Part shown: in pieces, positions 8,926 to 16,478 of the stretch
Layout: each line of letters starts with the position of its first letter
Position numbering within the stretch: the stretch's first letter is position 1
Origin: Paracoccaceae bacterium
GTDB lineage: Bacteria > Pseudomonadota > Alphaproteobacteria > Rhodobacterales > Rhodobacteraceae
Assembly: GCA_019090405.1 (NCBI GenBank)
Contig: JAHRVZ010000198.1
Coordinates: 1-32,507 of the forward strand
Reading direction: 5' to 3'
DNA: 32,507 bases
Notes under the pieces: generated by a model
Databases searched by the model: none
Seen by the model: only the letters and a program-made list of their open reading frames with translations
What the model was told of the DNA's origin: nothing
Program-made: the position numbers and the translations under genes

Positions 8926-9753
8926 ATGGGTGCGTCGACAAATGTCGCGCCAGTCATCATCAAACGGAAAAAGGTTATAGCTGGCGGCGGTCATCATGGC
9001 GGCGCATGGAAAGTCGCGTATGCGGACTTTGTCACAGCAATGATGGCTTTTTTCCTGTTGATGTGGCTGTTGAACGCGACGACTGAAAAACAACGAAAAG
9101 GACTGGCGGACTATTTTTCGCCTACGATTCCGATACATCGGATTTCCGGAGGAGGAGACGGTGCATTTGGTGGTAATGACATGTTTTCAGAGGATATTTT
9201 ACCTCTGGATGGATCTGGTGCAACTAACCGGAATCCCACCGAAGGTCGCAAAGCCCGCGGAGACTCTGGCGTCGACAAGAACGGTGTGGAAACGGATCAG
9301 TTCAGTAGCATCCAGGAGGCTCTAAAAGGCAAAAGTGGTGAGAGTCTTGTTGCTTCTGAGATGCTGAAACACATCCTGACCCGTGTCACAGATGAGGGGC
9401 TGATAATTGACATCTTCTCAACCGAAGAGAGCCCTCTTTTTGAAAAAGACAGTGACACTCCAAAACCCCTGCTGCGTGATCTGGCACGCATGATCGCACG
9501 GGTATCTGGGCAGGTAGTCAACAATATCGCGATTGAAGGCCACGTTAACGCCCATCCCCTGGTTTTGATCGAAAACCCGGTCTGGAGCCTGTCTGCCGCG
9601 CGCGCCACCCGTATGCGCCTGCTGCTCGAACAAGCTGGCCTTGAATCGAAACGGGTTCGCCGAGTTACCGGACATGCAGATAGAGAACCTGTTTTAAAAA
9701 ACACGATGGCGATTCGAAACAACAGGATCGAGGTGATTTTGCTACGCGAATAA
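8926..9753 (+). CDS. motB: Flagellar motor stator protein MotB
   Basis: MotB anchors the stator to peptidoglycan and provides the proton-binding residue of the ion channel. The single N-terminal membrane helix (about residues 30-49) carries the universal motif AYADFVTAMMAFFLLMWLLN, with the channel Asp at residue 34. A plug or linker region follows. The C-terminal OmpA-like peptidoglycan-binding domain is seen in IEGHVNAHP, LSAARATRMRLLL, GHADREPV and NNRIEVILL. The ATG at 8926 is chosen because AAGGTGG (8914-8920) sits at a suitable distance; an in-frame GTG at 8917 would add three residues. It is the first gene of the forward hook group. Its partner motA lies about 10 kb downstream rather than next to it. 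Confidence 0.95.
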   Translation: MGASTNVAPVIIKRKKVIAGGGHHGGAWKVAYADFVTAMMAFFLLMWLLNATTEKQRKGLADYFSPTIPIHRISGGGDGAFGGNDMFSEDILPLDGSGATNRNPTEGRKARGDSGVDKNGVETDQFSSIQEALKGKSGESLVASEMLKHILTRVTDEGLIIDIFSTEESPLFEKDSDTPKPLLRDLARMIARVSGQVVNNIAIEGHVNAHPLVLIENPVWSLSAARATRMRLLLEQAGLESKRVRRVTGHADREPVLKNTMAIRNNRIEVILLRE

Positions 9754-9782
9754 TCTGGGCGAAATACAAAACATTTTAACTG

Positions 9783-9797
9783 TTAGCGTGGTGTTAA
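9783..9797. promoter_or_regulatory. CtrA-like box TTAG-N7-TTAA upstream of flgE
   Basis: TTAG (9783-9786), seven bases, then TTAA (9794-9797) fits the CtrA pattern at seven of eight bases. It lies 58 nt before the flgE start, inside the 102-nt gap after motB. A further TTAAC half-site lies at 9776-9780. The same TTAG-N7-TTAA form precedes motB, which suggests shared control of motB and the hook genes. Binding is inferred. Confidence 0.6.
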
Positions 9798-9816
9798 GTC
9801 ACCGCACGTTATCCGT

Positions 9817-9839
9817 TGTGTCAAGACTTGTGTGACACA
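9817..9839. repeat. Inverted repeat in the flgE leader
   Basis: TGTGTCA (9817-9823) and TGACACA (9833-9839) are perfect 7-base inverted arms with a 9-base spacer. The repeat ends four bases before the AAAGG ribosome binding site of flgE. It could be an operator or an mRNA hairpin in the leader. No long T-run follows, so it is not a typical terminator. The arms are directly visible; the function is not known. Confidence 0.5.
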
Positions 9840-9855
9840 GCAGAAAGGCGTGTTT

Positions 9856-11157
9856 ATGACTATTTCCTCTTCCCTTAATGCCGGAGTTGCCGGGCTTTCA
9901 TCGAATGCCAGTCGATTGGCATCCATTTCAGACAACATCGCAAATTCTTCGACTTATGGATATAAACGGGTTCAGACCGATTTTCATTCCATGGTCATTT
10001 CATCATCGGGCGGTACCTATTCCGCTGGTGGGGTGCGCACAACAAACCAGCGCCTGATCGACGAACGCGGGCCACTGGTCTCAACAAACAACCCAACCGA
10101 TTTGGCTGTTCGCGGGCGCGGCATGTTGCCAGTTGCATCACTTTCAAGTGTTTCCGTAGACAACGGGGATCCACAGATGATGTTGGCGACAACCGGATCG
10201 TTCCGAACTGATGCGGATGGTTATTTGACCACCGATTCCGGTCTTGTACTTTTAGGCTGGCCAGCGCTACCAGACGGATCAATTCCAAGTTATCCGCGCG
10301 ATACAGCCGACGGGTTGGAACCGGTACAAATAAACGTTAACCAATTTTCCGGTGAACCAACGACACAGATGTCTTTGAGCGTCAATCTGCCTGCAACAGA
10401 AACAGAATCCATTTCTGAAGGTGACATGCAGGAATTGTCGGTCGAATATTTCAACAATCTCGGCAATTCCGAAAATATCAGTGTCGAATTTACCCCAACT
10501 GTTCCGGCGGCAGGATCGTCCAATGAATGGACTGTTGTTATGCGCGACTCGGCCTCAGGTGGGGCAGTCATTGGTGAATATATTCTGACATTTAATGACA
10601 GCCGCACAGCCGGTGGCACGCTGGCGTCAGTTACGACCGTTTCAGGCGGAGCCTATGATCCGGCCACCGGATCTATGATCGTCAACGTCGACGGAGGGCC
10701 GATTGAAATCGACATAGGAAATATCGGCGAAAGCAATGGAATAACTCAACTTTCAGATCAGTTCGCCCCTGTGTCGATCTCCAAAGACGGATCCCCGGTC
10801 GGTAACATGACCAGCGTTGAAATCGACGCCAACGGTTATGTTCACGCCTTTTTCGATACCGGCATTACTCGTACAATTTATCAGATTCCACTGGTCGATC
10901 TGCCCAACCCCAATGGCATGATCGCGCTGGATAGACAAACTTATCTACCTTCACCAGAAAGCGGGACTTATTTCTTGTGGGATGCAGGTGAAGGGCCAAC
11001 AGGTGATATTGTATCCTATGCACGTGAGGAATCAGCGACCGATGTAGCAGGTGAACTGACATCCATGATTCAAACGCAACGGGCCTATTCGTCAAATGCC
11101 AAGGTGATCCAAACCGTGGACGAAATGCTTCAGGAAACGACCAACATCAAACGCTAA
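9856..11157 (+). CDS. flgE: Flagellar hook protein FlgE
   Basis: FlgE polymerises outside the cell into the hook, the universal joint between rod and filament. The 433-residue protein has the N-terminal rod/hook helix with SISDNIANSSTYGYKR, the middle domains beginning with the flagellar basal-body FlaE-like region, and the conserved C-terminal helix ELTSMIQTQRAYSSNAKVIQ. The last is typical of FlgE/F/G family D0 domains. The start at ATG 9856 follows AAAGG (9844-9848); an upstream in-frame GTG (9832) would fall inside an inverted repeat and is rejected. There is no cleaved signal peptide, as expected for a type III export substrate. The length is near the usual size for Rhodobacterales FlgE. 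The hook cap gene flgD is not adjacent. Confidence 0.93.
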   Translation: MTISSSLNAGVAGLSSNASRLASISDNIANSSTYGYKRVQTDFHSMVISSSGGTYSAGGVRTTNQRLIDERGPLVSTNNPTDLAVRGRGMLPVASLSSVSVDNGDPQMMLATTGSFRTDADGYLTTDSGLVLLGWPALPDGSIPSYPRDTADGLEPVQINVNQFSGEPTTQMSLSVNLPATETESISEGDMQELSVEYFNNLGNSENISVEFTPTVPAAGSSNEWTVVMRDSASGGAVIGEYILTFNDSRTAGGTLASVTTVSGGAYDPATGSMIVNVDGGPIEIDIGNIGESNGITQLSDQFAPVSISKDGSPVGNMTSVEIDANGYVHAFFDTGITRTIYQIPLVDLPNPNGMIALDRQTYLPSPESGTYFLWDAGEGPTGDIVSYAREESATDVAGELTSMIQTQRAYSSNAKVIQTVDEMLQETTNIKR

Positions 11158-11190
11158 CCTTTTGACTGACACCCTAAATCTGGAGATCTC

Positions 11191-12636
11191 ATGAGCATTT
11201 CATCAGCCTTCAACAGTGCGATGAGCGGTCTGAATGCCGCCAGCCGTGCCTCGGCGATTGTGTCCGAAAATATAGCAAATGCGATGACACATGGCTATTC
11301 AAGACGATCACTTAGCCTGACATCAAACAGCCTGACCGGCCCAGGTGTGAGGGTTATTGGTATCGTCAGGCATTCTGATCCTGTTATCGTCGCAAATCGA
11401 CGGGTTGGCGATGCCAGTTTTGCATCTGCAAACACCTTGGCGGGGTTTCATACTGGTTTTGAATCTCTGGTCGGCACGGTGACCGACCCGTCCTCTATTA
11501 GCTCGCGATTGGCCACATTTGAAAGCAGCCTGATTTCATCTGCCAGCATGCCAAATTCAACTCAAAGACTGGATATTGTGGCTAGCGCAGCTCGTGATCT
11601 GGCGCAATCCATTTCGCAAGCTGCGCAAGGGGTGCAAGATTTGCGGACCCATGCGGACAAGACAATCAACCTTCAGGTCGATACACTGAATTCCGCATTG
11701 GAAAGCGTACAAGAACTCAATGTGCGTATCACTGCCGCGAATTCCAGAGGCAGCGATATTGCATCGCTTCAGGATCAACGCCAACTTTTGATAGACGAGA
11801 TCAATCAATTGGTTCCGGTTCGCGAAATTGAACGTCAAAACGGCCAAATCGCGCTGTACACAGAGGGTGGGGCCATTCTTTTGGACGGTCCTGCCGCGAC
11901 TGTTGAGTTTACACCGGTCAACCTGACAACACCGGATATGTCTATTGAAAACGGTACCCTTTTTGGTTTGGAAATCAATGGGAGCCCAGTTTCAACAAAG
12001 GCATTTTCCGGAGGTGAATTGGCAGCCCAGTTTCACATCCGTGATGATCTGGCTGTTACTGCGAATGCGGACTTGGATGGTGTTGCCCGCGATCTGATTG
12101 AACGATTTGAAACTTTGGGGCTGGATCCATCACAACCTGCAGGCGCGCCCGGATTGTTCACAGACAACGGTTCGGCTCTGAATCCGGCGGACGAAACCGG
12201 CCTGGCATTGCGACTGTCATTGAATAATGTGGTTGATCCGGCTCAGGGTGGAGAAAGTTGGCGATTGCGAGACGGGCTTGGTGCGGCAGGCCCCGGTTCA
12301 GTTGGGGATGCCACTTTGCTCCAGGCATTTGAATCGGCTCTGACCGAAAATCGGGTGTCCGGTTCACCAATATTTGGATCCGCTCAATATTCGGCAGCTG
12401 ATGTTGCAGCCGAGCTGATGTCTAAAGCAGGATTGAGACAAGATCAGGCCGATCAAACCCTTAGCTTTGCCGCAACCAATAAAACCGAATTAACCAGAAT
12501 TGAATTGGCTATGGGAGTCGACACTGATGCAGAACTGCAAACCCTCATGGTCGTCGAACAGGCCTATGCCGCTAACGCCCGCGTGATCGAAGCGGTGGAC
12601 CAGATGATGGATGAATTGATGAGGCTTGGACAATGA
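11191..12636 (+). CDS. flgK: Flagellar hook-associated protein 1, FlgK (HAP1)
   Basis: FlgK forms the first hook-filament junction ring and is exported by the flagellar type III system. The 481-residue protein begins with the conserved D0 helix (FNSAMSGLNAASRASAIVSE, then NIANAMTHGYSRR). It continues with the long coiled helical D1 segment containing DLAQSISQAAQGVQDLR and LQDQRQLLIDEINQLV. It ends with LMVVEQAYAANARVIEAVDQ. It is shorter than enterobacterial FlgK (about 550), which is usual in alphaproteobacteria. ATG 11191 is preceded by TGGAG (11181-11185). It follows flgE by 33 nt and its stop overlaps the flgL start by four bases, so flgE-flgK-flgL are co-transcribed. Confidence 0.93.
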   Translation: MSISSAFNSAMSGLNAASRASAIVSENIANAMTHGYSRRSLSLTSNSLTGPGVRVIGIVRHSDPVIVANRRVGDASFASANTLAGFHTGFESLVGTVTDPSSISSRLATFESSLISSASMPNSTQRLDIVASAARDLAQSISQAAQGVQDLRTHADKTINLQVDTLNSALESVQELNVRITAANSRGSDIASLQDQRQLLIDEINQLVPVREIERQNGQIALYTEGGAILLDGPAATVEFTPVNLTTPDMSIENGTLFGLEINGSPVSTKAFSGGELAAQFHIRDDLAVTANADLDGVARDLIERFETLGLDPSQPAGAPGLFTDNGSALNPADETGLALRLSLNNVVDPAQGGESWRLRDGLGAAGPGSVGDATLLQAFESALTENRVSGSPIFGSAQYSAADVAAELMSKAGLRQDQADQTLSFAATNKTELTRIELAMGVDTDAELQTLMVVEQAYAANARVIEAVDQMMDELMRLGQ

Positions 12637-13640
12637 GTATGACTTCAATCGGGGATATGTCCCAGACCCTACTGCTTCGCAGTCGTGCAACGGACCTAAA
12701 ACAAACAATGTCGGTCTTGATGGAAGAACTTAGTTCGGGTCGAATTTCGGATCCGTCAAGCAGACTTGGTGGTGACTATTCACATTTGATTGATATTGAC
12801 CGCAATCTGACACGGCTTGAGGGTTATTCTATTGCAGCGACCGAAGCAAATTTATTTGCCAGTTCCACGCAATCCCGTTTGGGTCGGCTGCAGGACATTT
12901 CCGGATCGCTGTCTTCAAATATGATTCTGGCTACAAGCTCGTCAGATCACACCATGCAGGCCAGTGTTTCACAGCAGGCCCGCGCTAATCTGGCCGATGC
13001 TATGGGGATATTGAATGGTGAGGTCGCGGGCAAAAGCCTGTTTTCCGGAATAGATACTGATTTGGCCCCTCTTGAATCTGATGACTTACTTATGAGCGAG
13101 TTAAAAACCGTCTTGACCGGTTTAACTTCGGCCACTGACATAATTCAGGCGGCCGAAGACTGGTTTGAGGATCCCGCGGGATTTCGGGCAGCGATCTATC
13201 GCGGATCTACACAGGATTTATCTCCAATTCAAATCTCATCAAGCCAGCATGTTGGACTGTCGCTTAGGGCCGACAATTCAGAATTTCGAGACATGCTTCG
13301 CAATATGGCAGTGGTTGCAATTTCTTCTGATACTGACCTGAATATTTCCACTTCGGCCAAACAGGATTTGTTTCAGTCAGTGTCCGGAGATATTCTGGAA
13401 AAAAACGAAAATTTGACCTTGCTTAGTGCAAATCTGGGTTACGCAGAAATGCGAATTGAAGAGGCAATTACCCGAAACGAAAGCGCACGCACTAGCCTGG
13501 AATATGCCAAAGGCGCCTTGCTGGAAGCTGACCCTTATGAAACGGCGACACGACTGGAAAATGTGCAATTTCAGTTGGAAGCATTGTATTCCACTACTGT
13601 GCGCACATCTCGCCTCTCACTACTGGCGTTTCTGCAATGA
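12633..13640 (+). CDS. flgL: Flagellar hook-associated protein 3, FlgL (HAP3)
   Basis: FlgL is the second junction protein, between FlgK and the flagellin filament. The 335-residue protein is flagellin-like at both ends. The N-terminal helix contains LLLRSRATDLKQTMSVLMEE followed by LSSGRISDPS. The C-terminal helix region contains DPYETATRLENVQFQLEALY, then STTVRTSRLSLLAFL. The middle is a short variable domain. The ATG at 12633 overlaps the flgK stop (ATGA arrangement), which indicates translational coupling. Flagellin itself has a similar layout, but the position directly after flgK and the lack of a long exposed middle domain favour FlgL. The next gene, flgI, overlaps its stop by four bases. 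Confidence 0.9.
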   Translation: MSMTSIGDMSQTLLLRSRATDLKQTMSVLMEELSSGRISDPSSRLGGDYSHLIDIDRNLTRLEGYSIAATEANLFASSTQSRLGRLQDISGSLSSNMILATSSSDHTMQASVSQQARANLADAMGILNGEVAGKSLFSGIDTDLAPLESDDLLMSELKTVLTGLTSATDIIQAAEDWFEDPAGFRAAIYRGSTQDLSPIQISSSQHVGLSLRADNSEFRDMLRNMAVVAISSDTDLNISTSAKQDLFQSVSGDILEKNENLTLLSANLGYAEMRIEEAITRNESARTSLEYAKGALLEADPYETATRLENVQFQLEALYSTTVRTSRLSLLAFLQ

Positions 13641-14737
13641 GAATACTGCGCTTTTTTTTGATATTTTTGCTTGTGCCATCGTTTCTTCACGCTGGCAATA
13701 TTCGGCTGAAGGACCTCGTTGAATTTGATGGCGTTAGAGGTAATGACCTAGTTGGTTTCGGGTTGGTTGTCGGGCTGAATGGAACCGGAGACGGGCTTCG
13801 AAACTCACCCTTCACCGAAGAAATCATGTCAAATATTCTGGAACGCCTTGGGATCAACGTAGCGGGCGAGAAATTTCGTCCCAAAAATGTAGCTGCGGTT
13901 TTCGTGACAGCAACTTTGCCGCCATTTTCCCGAGTTGGCAGCCAAATTGATGTGTCAGTCTCTGCAACCGGAGATTCAGATAGCCTGTTGGGCGGAACGC
14001 TAATTATGACACCATTGAACGCAGCAGATGGACAGATTTATGCCGTTGCACAAGGCACCGTTCTTGCTGGTGGCGTTGCTGCCGAAGGCCAGGCCGCATC
14101 TATTGTTCAGGGAGTACCAACTTCTGGAGTGATTCCGGCGGGTGCGCGGGTTGAGCAGGAAATTGATTTTGAGCTTTCGGAATTGACGACTGTCAGACTG
14201 GCCTTACGCGAACCTGATTTTACGACCGCCGGCCGGATAGAGCAGGCAATAAACCGCGAATTCAGTCAACGTGTAGCCGTTATGAAAGATTCCGGCACTG
14301 TTGAATTGAACATTCTTGCAACCCGCTCAAATTCGACGGCTCATGCCCTTGGCAGGATCGAAAACATCTTGGTTGAACCGCAGCTAAAAGCTCGCGTTGT
14401 TGTTGACCAGAGATCCGGGACAATTGTCATGGGGAACGATGTGCGTCTGTCACGAGTGGCGGTATCGCAAGGAAATTTGACCCTGCGTATCGAAGAAGCA
14501 CCGATCGTTGTGCAGCCCAATCCATTTGCGGATGGTGAAACAGTTGTGGTTCCAAGAACCGGAGTATCCATCGATGAAGAGGATGGTGTGTCTCTTGCTG
14601 AAGTACCGGACAGCACATCGTTGTCTGAGGTGGTCGCAGGATTGAATGCGCTGGGTGTATCGCCGCGGAATATGATCGACATCCTTAAAAGCCTAAAAGC
14701 TGCGGGTGCGCTTCACGCAGAGTTCGTGGTTCGGTGA
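13637..14737 (+). CDS. flgI: Flagellar P-ring protein FlgI
   Basis: FlgI assembles in the periplasm into the P ring, a bushing for the rod in the peptidoglycan layer. The 366-residue precursor has a Sec signal peptide (hydrophobic FFLIFLLVPSFLHA, cleavage after about residue 19). The family start is IRLKDLVEFDGVRGNDLVGF followed by GLVVGLNGTGDGL. Further hallmarks are PPFSRVGSQIDVSVSATGDS and GGTLIMTPLNAADGQIYAVA, and a C-terminal NALGVSPRNMIDILKSLKAAG ending in ALHAEFVV. Every region of the family is present and the length is typical. The ATG at 13637 overlaps the flgL stop. It is the last forward gene before the convergent fliP group. The L-ring gene flgH and the chaperone gene flgA are elsewhere in the window, near the right end. 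Confidence 0.96.
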   Translation: MRILRFFLIFLLVPSFLHAGNIRLKDLVEFDGVRGNDLVGFGLVVGLNGTGDGLRNSPFTEEIMSNILERLGINVAGEKFRPKNVAAVFVTATLPPFSRVGSQIDVSVSATGDSDSLLGGTLIMTPLNAADGQIYAVAQGTVLAGGVAAEGQAASIVQGVPTSGVIPAGARVEQEIDFELSELTTVRLALREPDFTTAGRIEQAINREFSQRVAVMKDSGTVELNILATRSNSTAHALGRIENILVEPQLKARVVVDQRSGTIVMGNDVRLSRVAVSQGNLTLRIEEAPIVVQPNPFADGETVVVPRTGVSIDEEDGVSLAEVPDSTSLSEVVAGLNALGVSPRNMIDILKSLKAAGALHAEFVVR

Positions 14738-14765
14738 TGCAACTCACTGCGGGCTCTTCAAAGTC

Positions 14766-14803
14766 CACTCAGACAATAAACAAAAAGAACTGATGTCTGA
14801 GTG
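14766..14803. terminator. Inverted repeat between convergent flgI and fliP; candidate bidirectional terminator
   Basis: CACTCAGACA (14766-14775) and TGTCTGAGTG (14794-14803) are perfect 10-base inverted arms around an 18-base A-rich spacer. It lies in the 109-nt gap between the ends of two convergent operons, where a terminator is expected. The T-run after either arm is weak (GTTT on the forward side), so Rho-independent termination is only likely, not certain. Confidence 0.6.
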
Positions 14804-14846
14804 TTTCGGTAAACCACTTGCGCCGTACCTGAAAACCTATCGCGAT

Positions 14847-15593
14847 CTATGGAAAGTAACTGCGGACCAAGGCACCTGCGATCAAGCTCCATCCATCTGC
14901 AACCACAAAAAAGGCGAGCTTGAAAGGCAAAGATACGATGGCTGGCGGTACCATCATCATGCCCATAGACATCAGAATTGCGGCAACAACCAAATCAATT
15001 ATCAGGAAAGGTAGAAACACCAGAAACCCAATCTGAAAGGCTCGGGAAATTTCTGATAACAAAAAGCTGGGAACCAACACTGAAAGATCCGCGTCTTGAG
15101 TGAGGCCGTTCGGCTCTATATCTGGACGGAGTTCTGCCATAGCAAGAAATGTATCTGGGTCGACACGGGCAGCCATGAACTCACGAAAAGGTTCCAGCGT
15201 CAGATGAAAAGCCGTTTCCACGTCAATGGCGTTTTCGACTAACGGACTGATGCCGGTCCGCCAAGCCTGAGTAAAAACCGGCTCCATAATGAAGTAGGTT
15301 AAGAACAATGCTAGACTGACGATCAGCATATTCGGTGGTGATTGCTGCAAGCCAATGGCCTGTCTCAGAATTGAAAGCACCGTTACTAAAAATGGGAAAC
15401 AAGTGATCATGATGATTAGCCCCGGTGCGATGCTGAGGACTGTAATCAACAAGATTAGCTGAATTGACCGGGCAGAAATTGAACCATCGCTGCCCAAAGA
15501 CAGCGATATTTCCTGTGCAAAAACAATTTGCGGCAAAGTGATGAACGATATTACACCAGCCAAGAATATCAGAAACTTAAGATGGGTTTTCAT
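14847..15593 (-). CDS. fliP: Flagellar type III export gate protein FliP
   Basis: FliP, with FliQ and FliR, forms the inner-membrane export gate of the flagellar type III secretion system. The 248-residue precursor has a cleavable signal peptide (FLAGVISFITLPQIVFA, to about residue 26). The conserved core follows: a membrane helix with APGLIIMITCFPFLVTVLSI and then LRQAIGLQQSPPN, next ALFLTYFIMEPVFTQAW, and the C-terminal pair FLPFLIIDLVVAAILMSMGM and PFKLAFFVVADGW. CFPFL replaces the more common SFTRI after the Met-Ile-Thr, a modest divergence seen in this lineage. It is the last gene of the fliF-fliH-fliN-fliP operon, and its start lies close behind the fliN stop. Confidence 0.95.
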   Translation of the reverse strand: MKTHLKFLIFLAGVISFITLPQIVFAQEISLSLGSDGSISARSIQLILLITVLSIAPGLIIMITCFPFLVTVLSILRQAIGLQQSPPNMLIVSLALFLTYFIMEPVFTQAWRTGISPLVENAIDVETAFHLTLEPFREFMAARVDPDTFLAMAELRPDIEPNGLTQDADLSVLVPSFLLSEISRAFQIGFLVFLPFLIIDLVVAAILMSMGMMMVPPAIVSLPFKLAFFVVADGWSLIAGALVRSYFP

Positions 15594-15886
15594 CCCAGCC
15601 CATTCTGCAGATTAGCAATTTCTGTCAGGCGAACAGCAAGTTGGCCAGAGTTTTCGCCGTTCATTTCTTCTAATTGCCCTCGTGCGATCAGCCGATCGCC
15701 AACAAATAGGTCAACTGGGTCTTCCACCCGTTTATCAAGGATCAAAACTGCGTTCTCGCCCATTTCGACTAAATCGCGGATAAGAGGCCGCGCTTTGCCG
15801 ACTGAAACGACAATTTCGATTGGGACGGAAACAAATGGGTTGGATTGATCCGCCGCCAGGTGTGTTGGTTCAGCTGAACTGCTCAT
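15590..15886 (-). CDS. fliN: Flagellar motor switch protein FliN
   Basis: FliN is a C-ring component that works with FliM in direction switching and in docking export cargo. The 98-residue protein is essentially one SpoA domain: FVSVPIEIVVSVGKARPLIR, the segment DLVEMGENAVLILDKRVEDP, and VDLFVGDRLIARGQLEEMN. These match the family pattern of a hydrophobic strand, the LGxGxVxxLD-like stretch and the VNGxxxAxGE-like end. The start at 15886 is chosen because minus-strand GAAGGG lies 9 nt upstream; a longer frame reaches 15955 but without a binding site. The start overlaps the fliH end by 17 nt and the stop overlaps the fliP start by 4 nt. No fliM gene occurs in the window. Confidence 0.9.
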   Translation of the reverse strand: MSSSAEPTHLAADQSNPFVSVPIEIVVSVGKARPLIRDLVEMGENAVLILDKRVEDPVDLFVGDRLIARGQLEEMNGENSGQLAVRLTEIANLQNGLG

Positions 15887-16478
15887 GTGAAATTTCCCTT
15901 CTAGTTGTATACTCAAATGCTTCGACAGCAGATCGAATTTCTTCAACCAAATCAAAGCTGTCTACTTCCAGCTCAGTAACGCCGACTTTCAGTTGAACTT
16001 GCCCTTCATTTAGCCTGGGGTCTTCGCGCAACATAACCGGAACAGAGAATTCCTGAGCCAGTATTGGTCGAAGCGCGATTCCCGATCCCACTGGAACGAC
16101 AAGTTCTACTGGTTGCTCAGCTTGCATTCGCGCCATCGCGGACAATTTTTCGACAATTAGAGGCACCAGAGTTTCCTGTATCACTTCAGGTACAATCGAC
16201 TCTGTAATCGCCTGGAAAACTGGTTCGATTGAACTCAACATCTGAGAAAGCGCTTCGTGGTAGGTAAACGATACATCCTGAAGGTTCTGCGCCAGCTTTC
16301 CAGTCAACCGGGTTTGATCGTTGGATTGCGCATCAATCGCGTCGTCCCATCCGGCCGTATAGCCCTGCTCAAACGATGCCAGCCGCTGATCTTCAATTGC
16401 AACATCGCTCATCAATTTATTTGATTCTTGCGATGCGGTTTGCATGCTGAAATCTTCCAGAATATGGGCAATTGGCAT
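15870..16478 (-). CDS. fliH: FliH-like export apparatus protein
   Basis: FliH binds and restrains the export ATPase FliI and links it to the C ring. This 202-residue protein has the FliH-style start FEQGYTAGWDDAIDAQ, a helical middle, and the C-terminal half typical of the family: a beta domain with EDPRLNEGQVQLKVGVTELE followed by VDSFDLVEEIRSAVEAF. Sequence similarity to well-known FliH is weak, so the call rests on these patterns, length and position between fliF and fliN. ATG at 16478 overlaps the fliF stop by one base (TGATG); a TTG one codon earlier is not needed. The usual neighbours fliG (before) and fliI (after) are absent. Rhodobacterales homologues are often left as hypothetical. 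Confidence 0.75.
   Translation of the reverse strand: MPIAHILEDFSMQTASQESNKLMSDVAIEDQRLASFEQGYTAGWDDAIDAQSNDQTRLTGKLAQNLQDVSFTYHEALSQMLSSIEPVFQAITESIVPEVIQETLVPLIVEKLSAMARMQAEQPVELVVPVGSGIALRPILAQEFSVPVMLREDPRLNEGQVQLKVGVTELEVDSFDLVEEIRSAVEAFEYTTRREISHEQFS

Noticed and set aside
12633..13640. Flagellin instead of FlgL
   Set aside because: Both ends are flagellin-like, but the gene overlaps flgK, follows flgE-flgK order and lacks a long variable middle domain.
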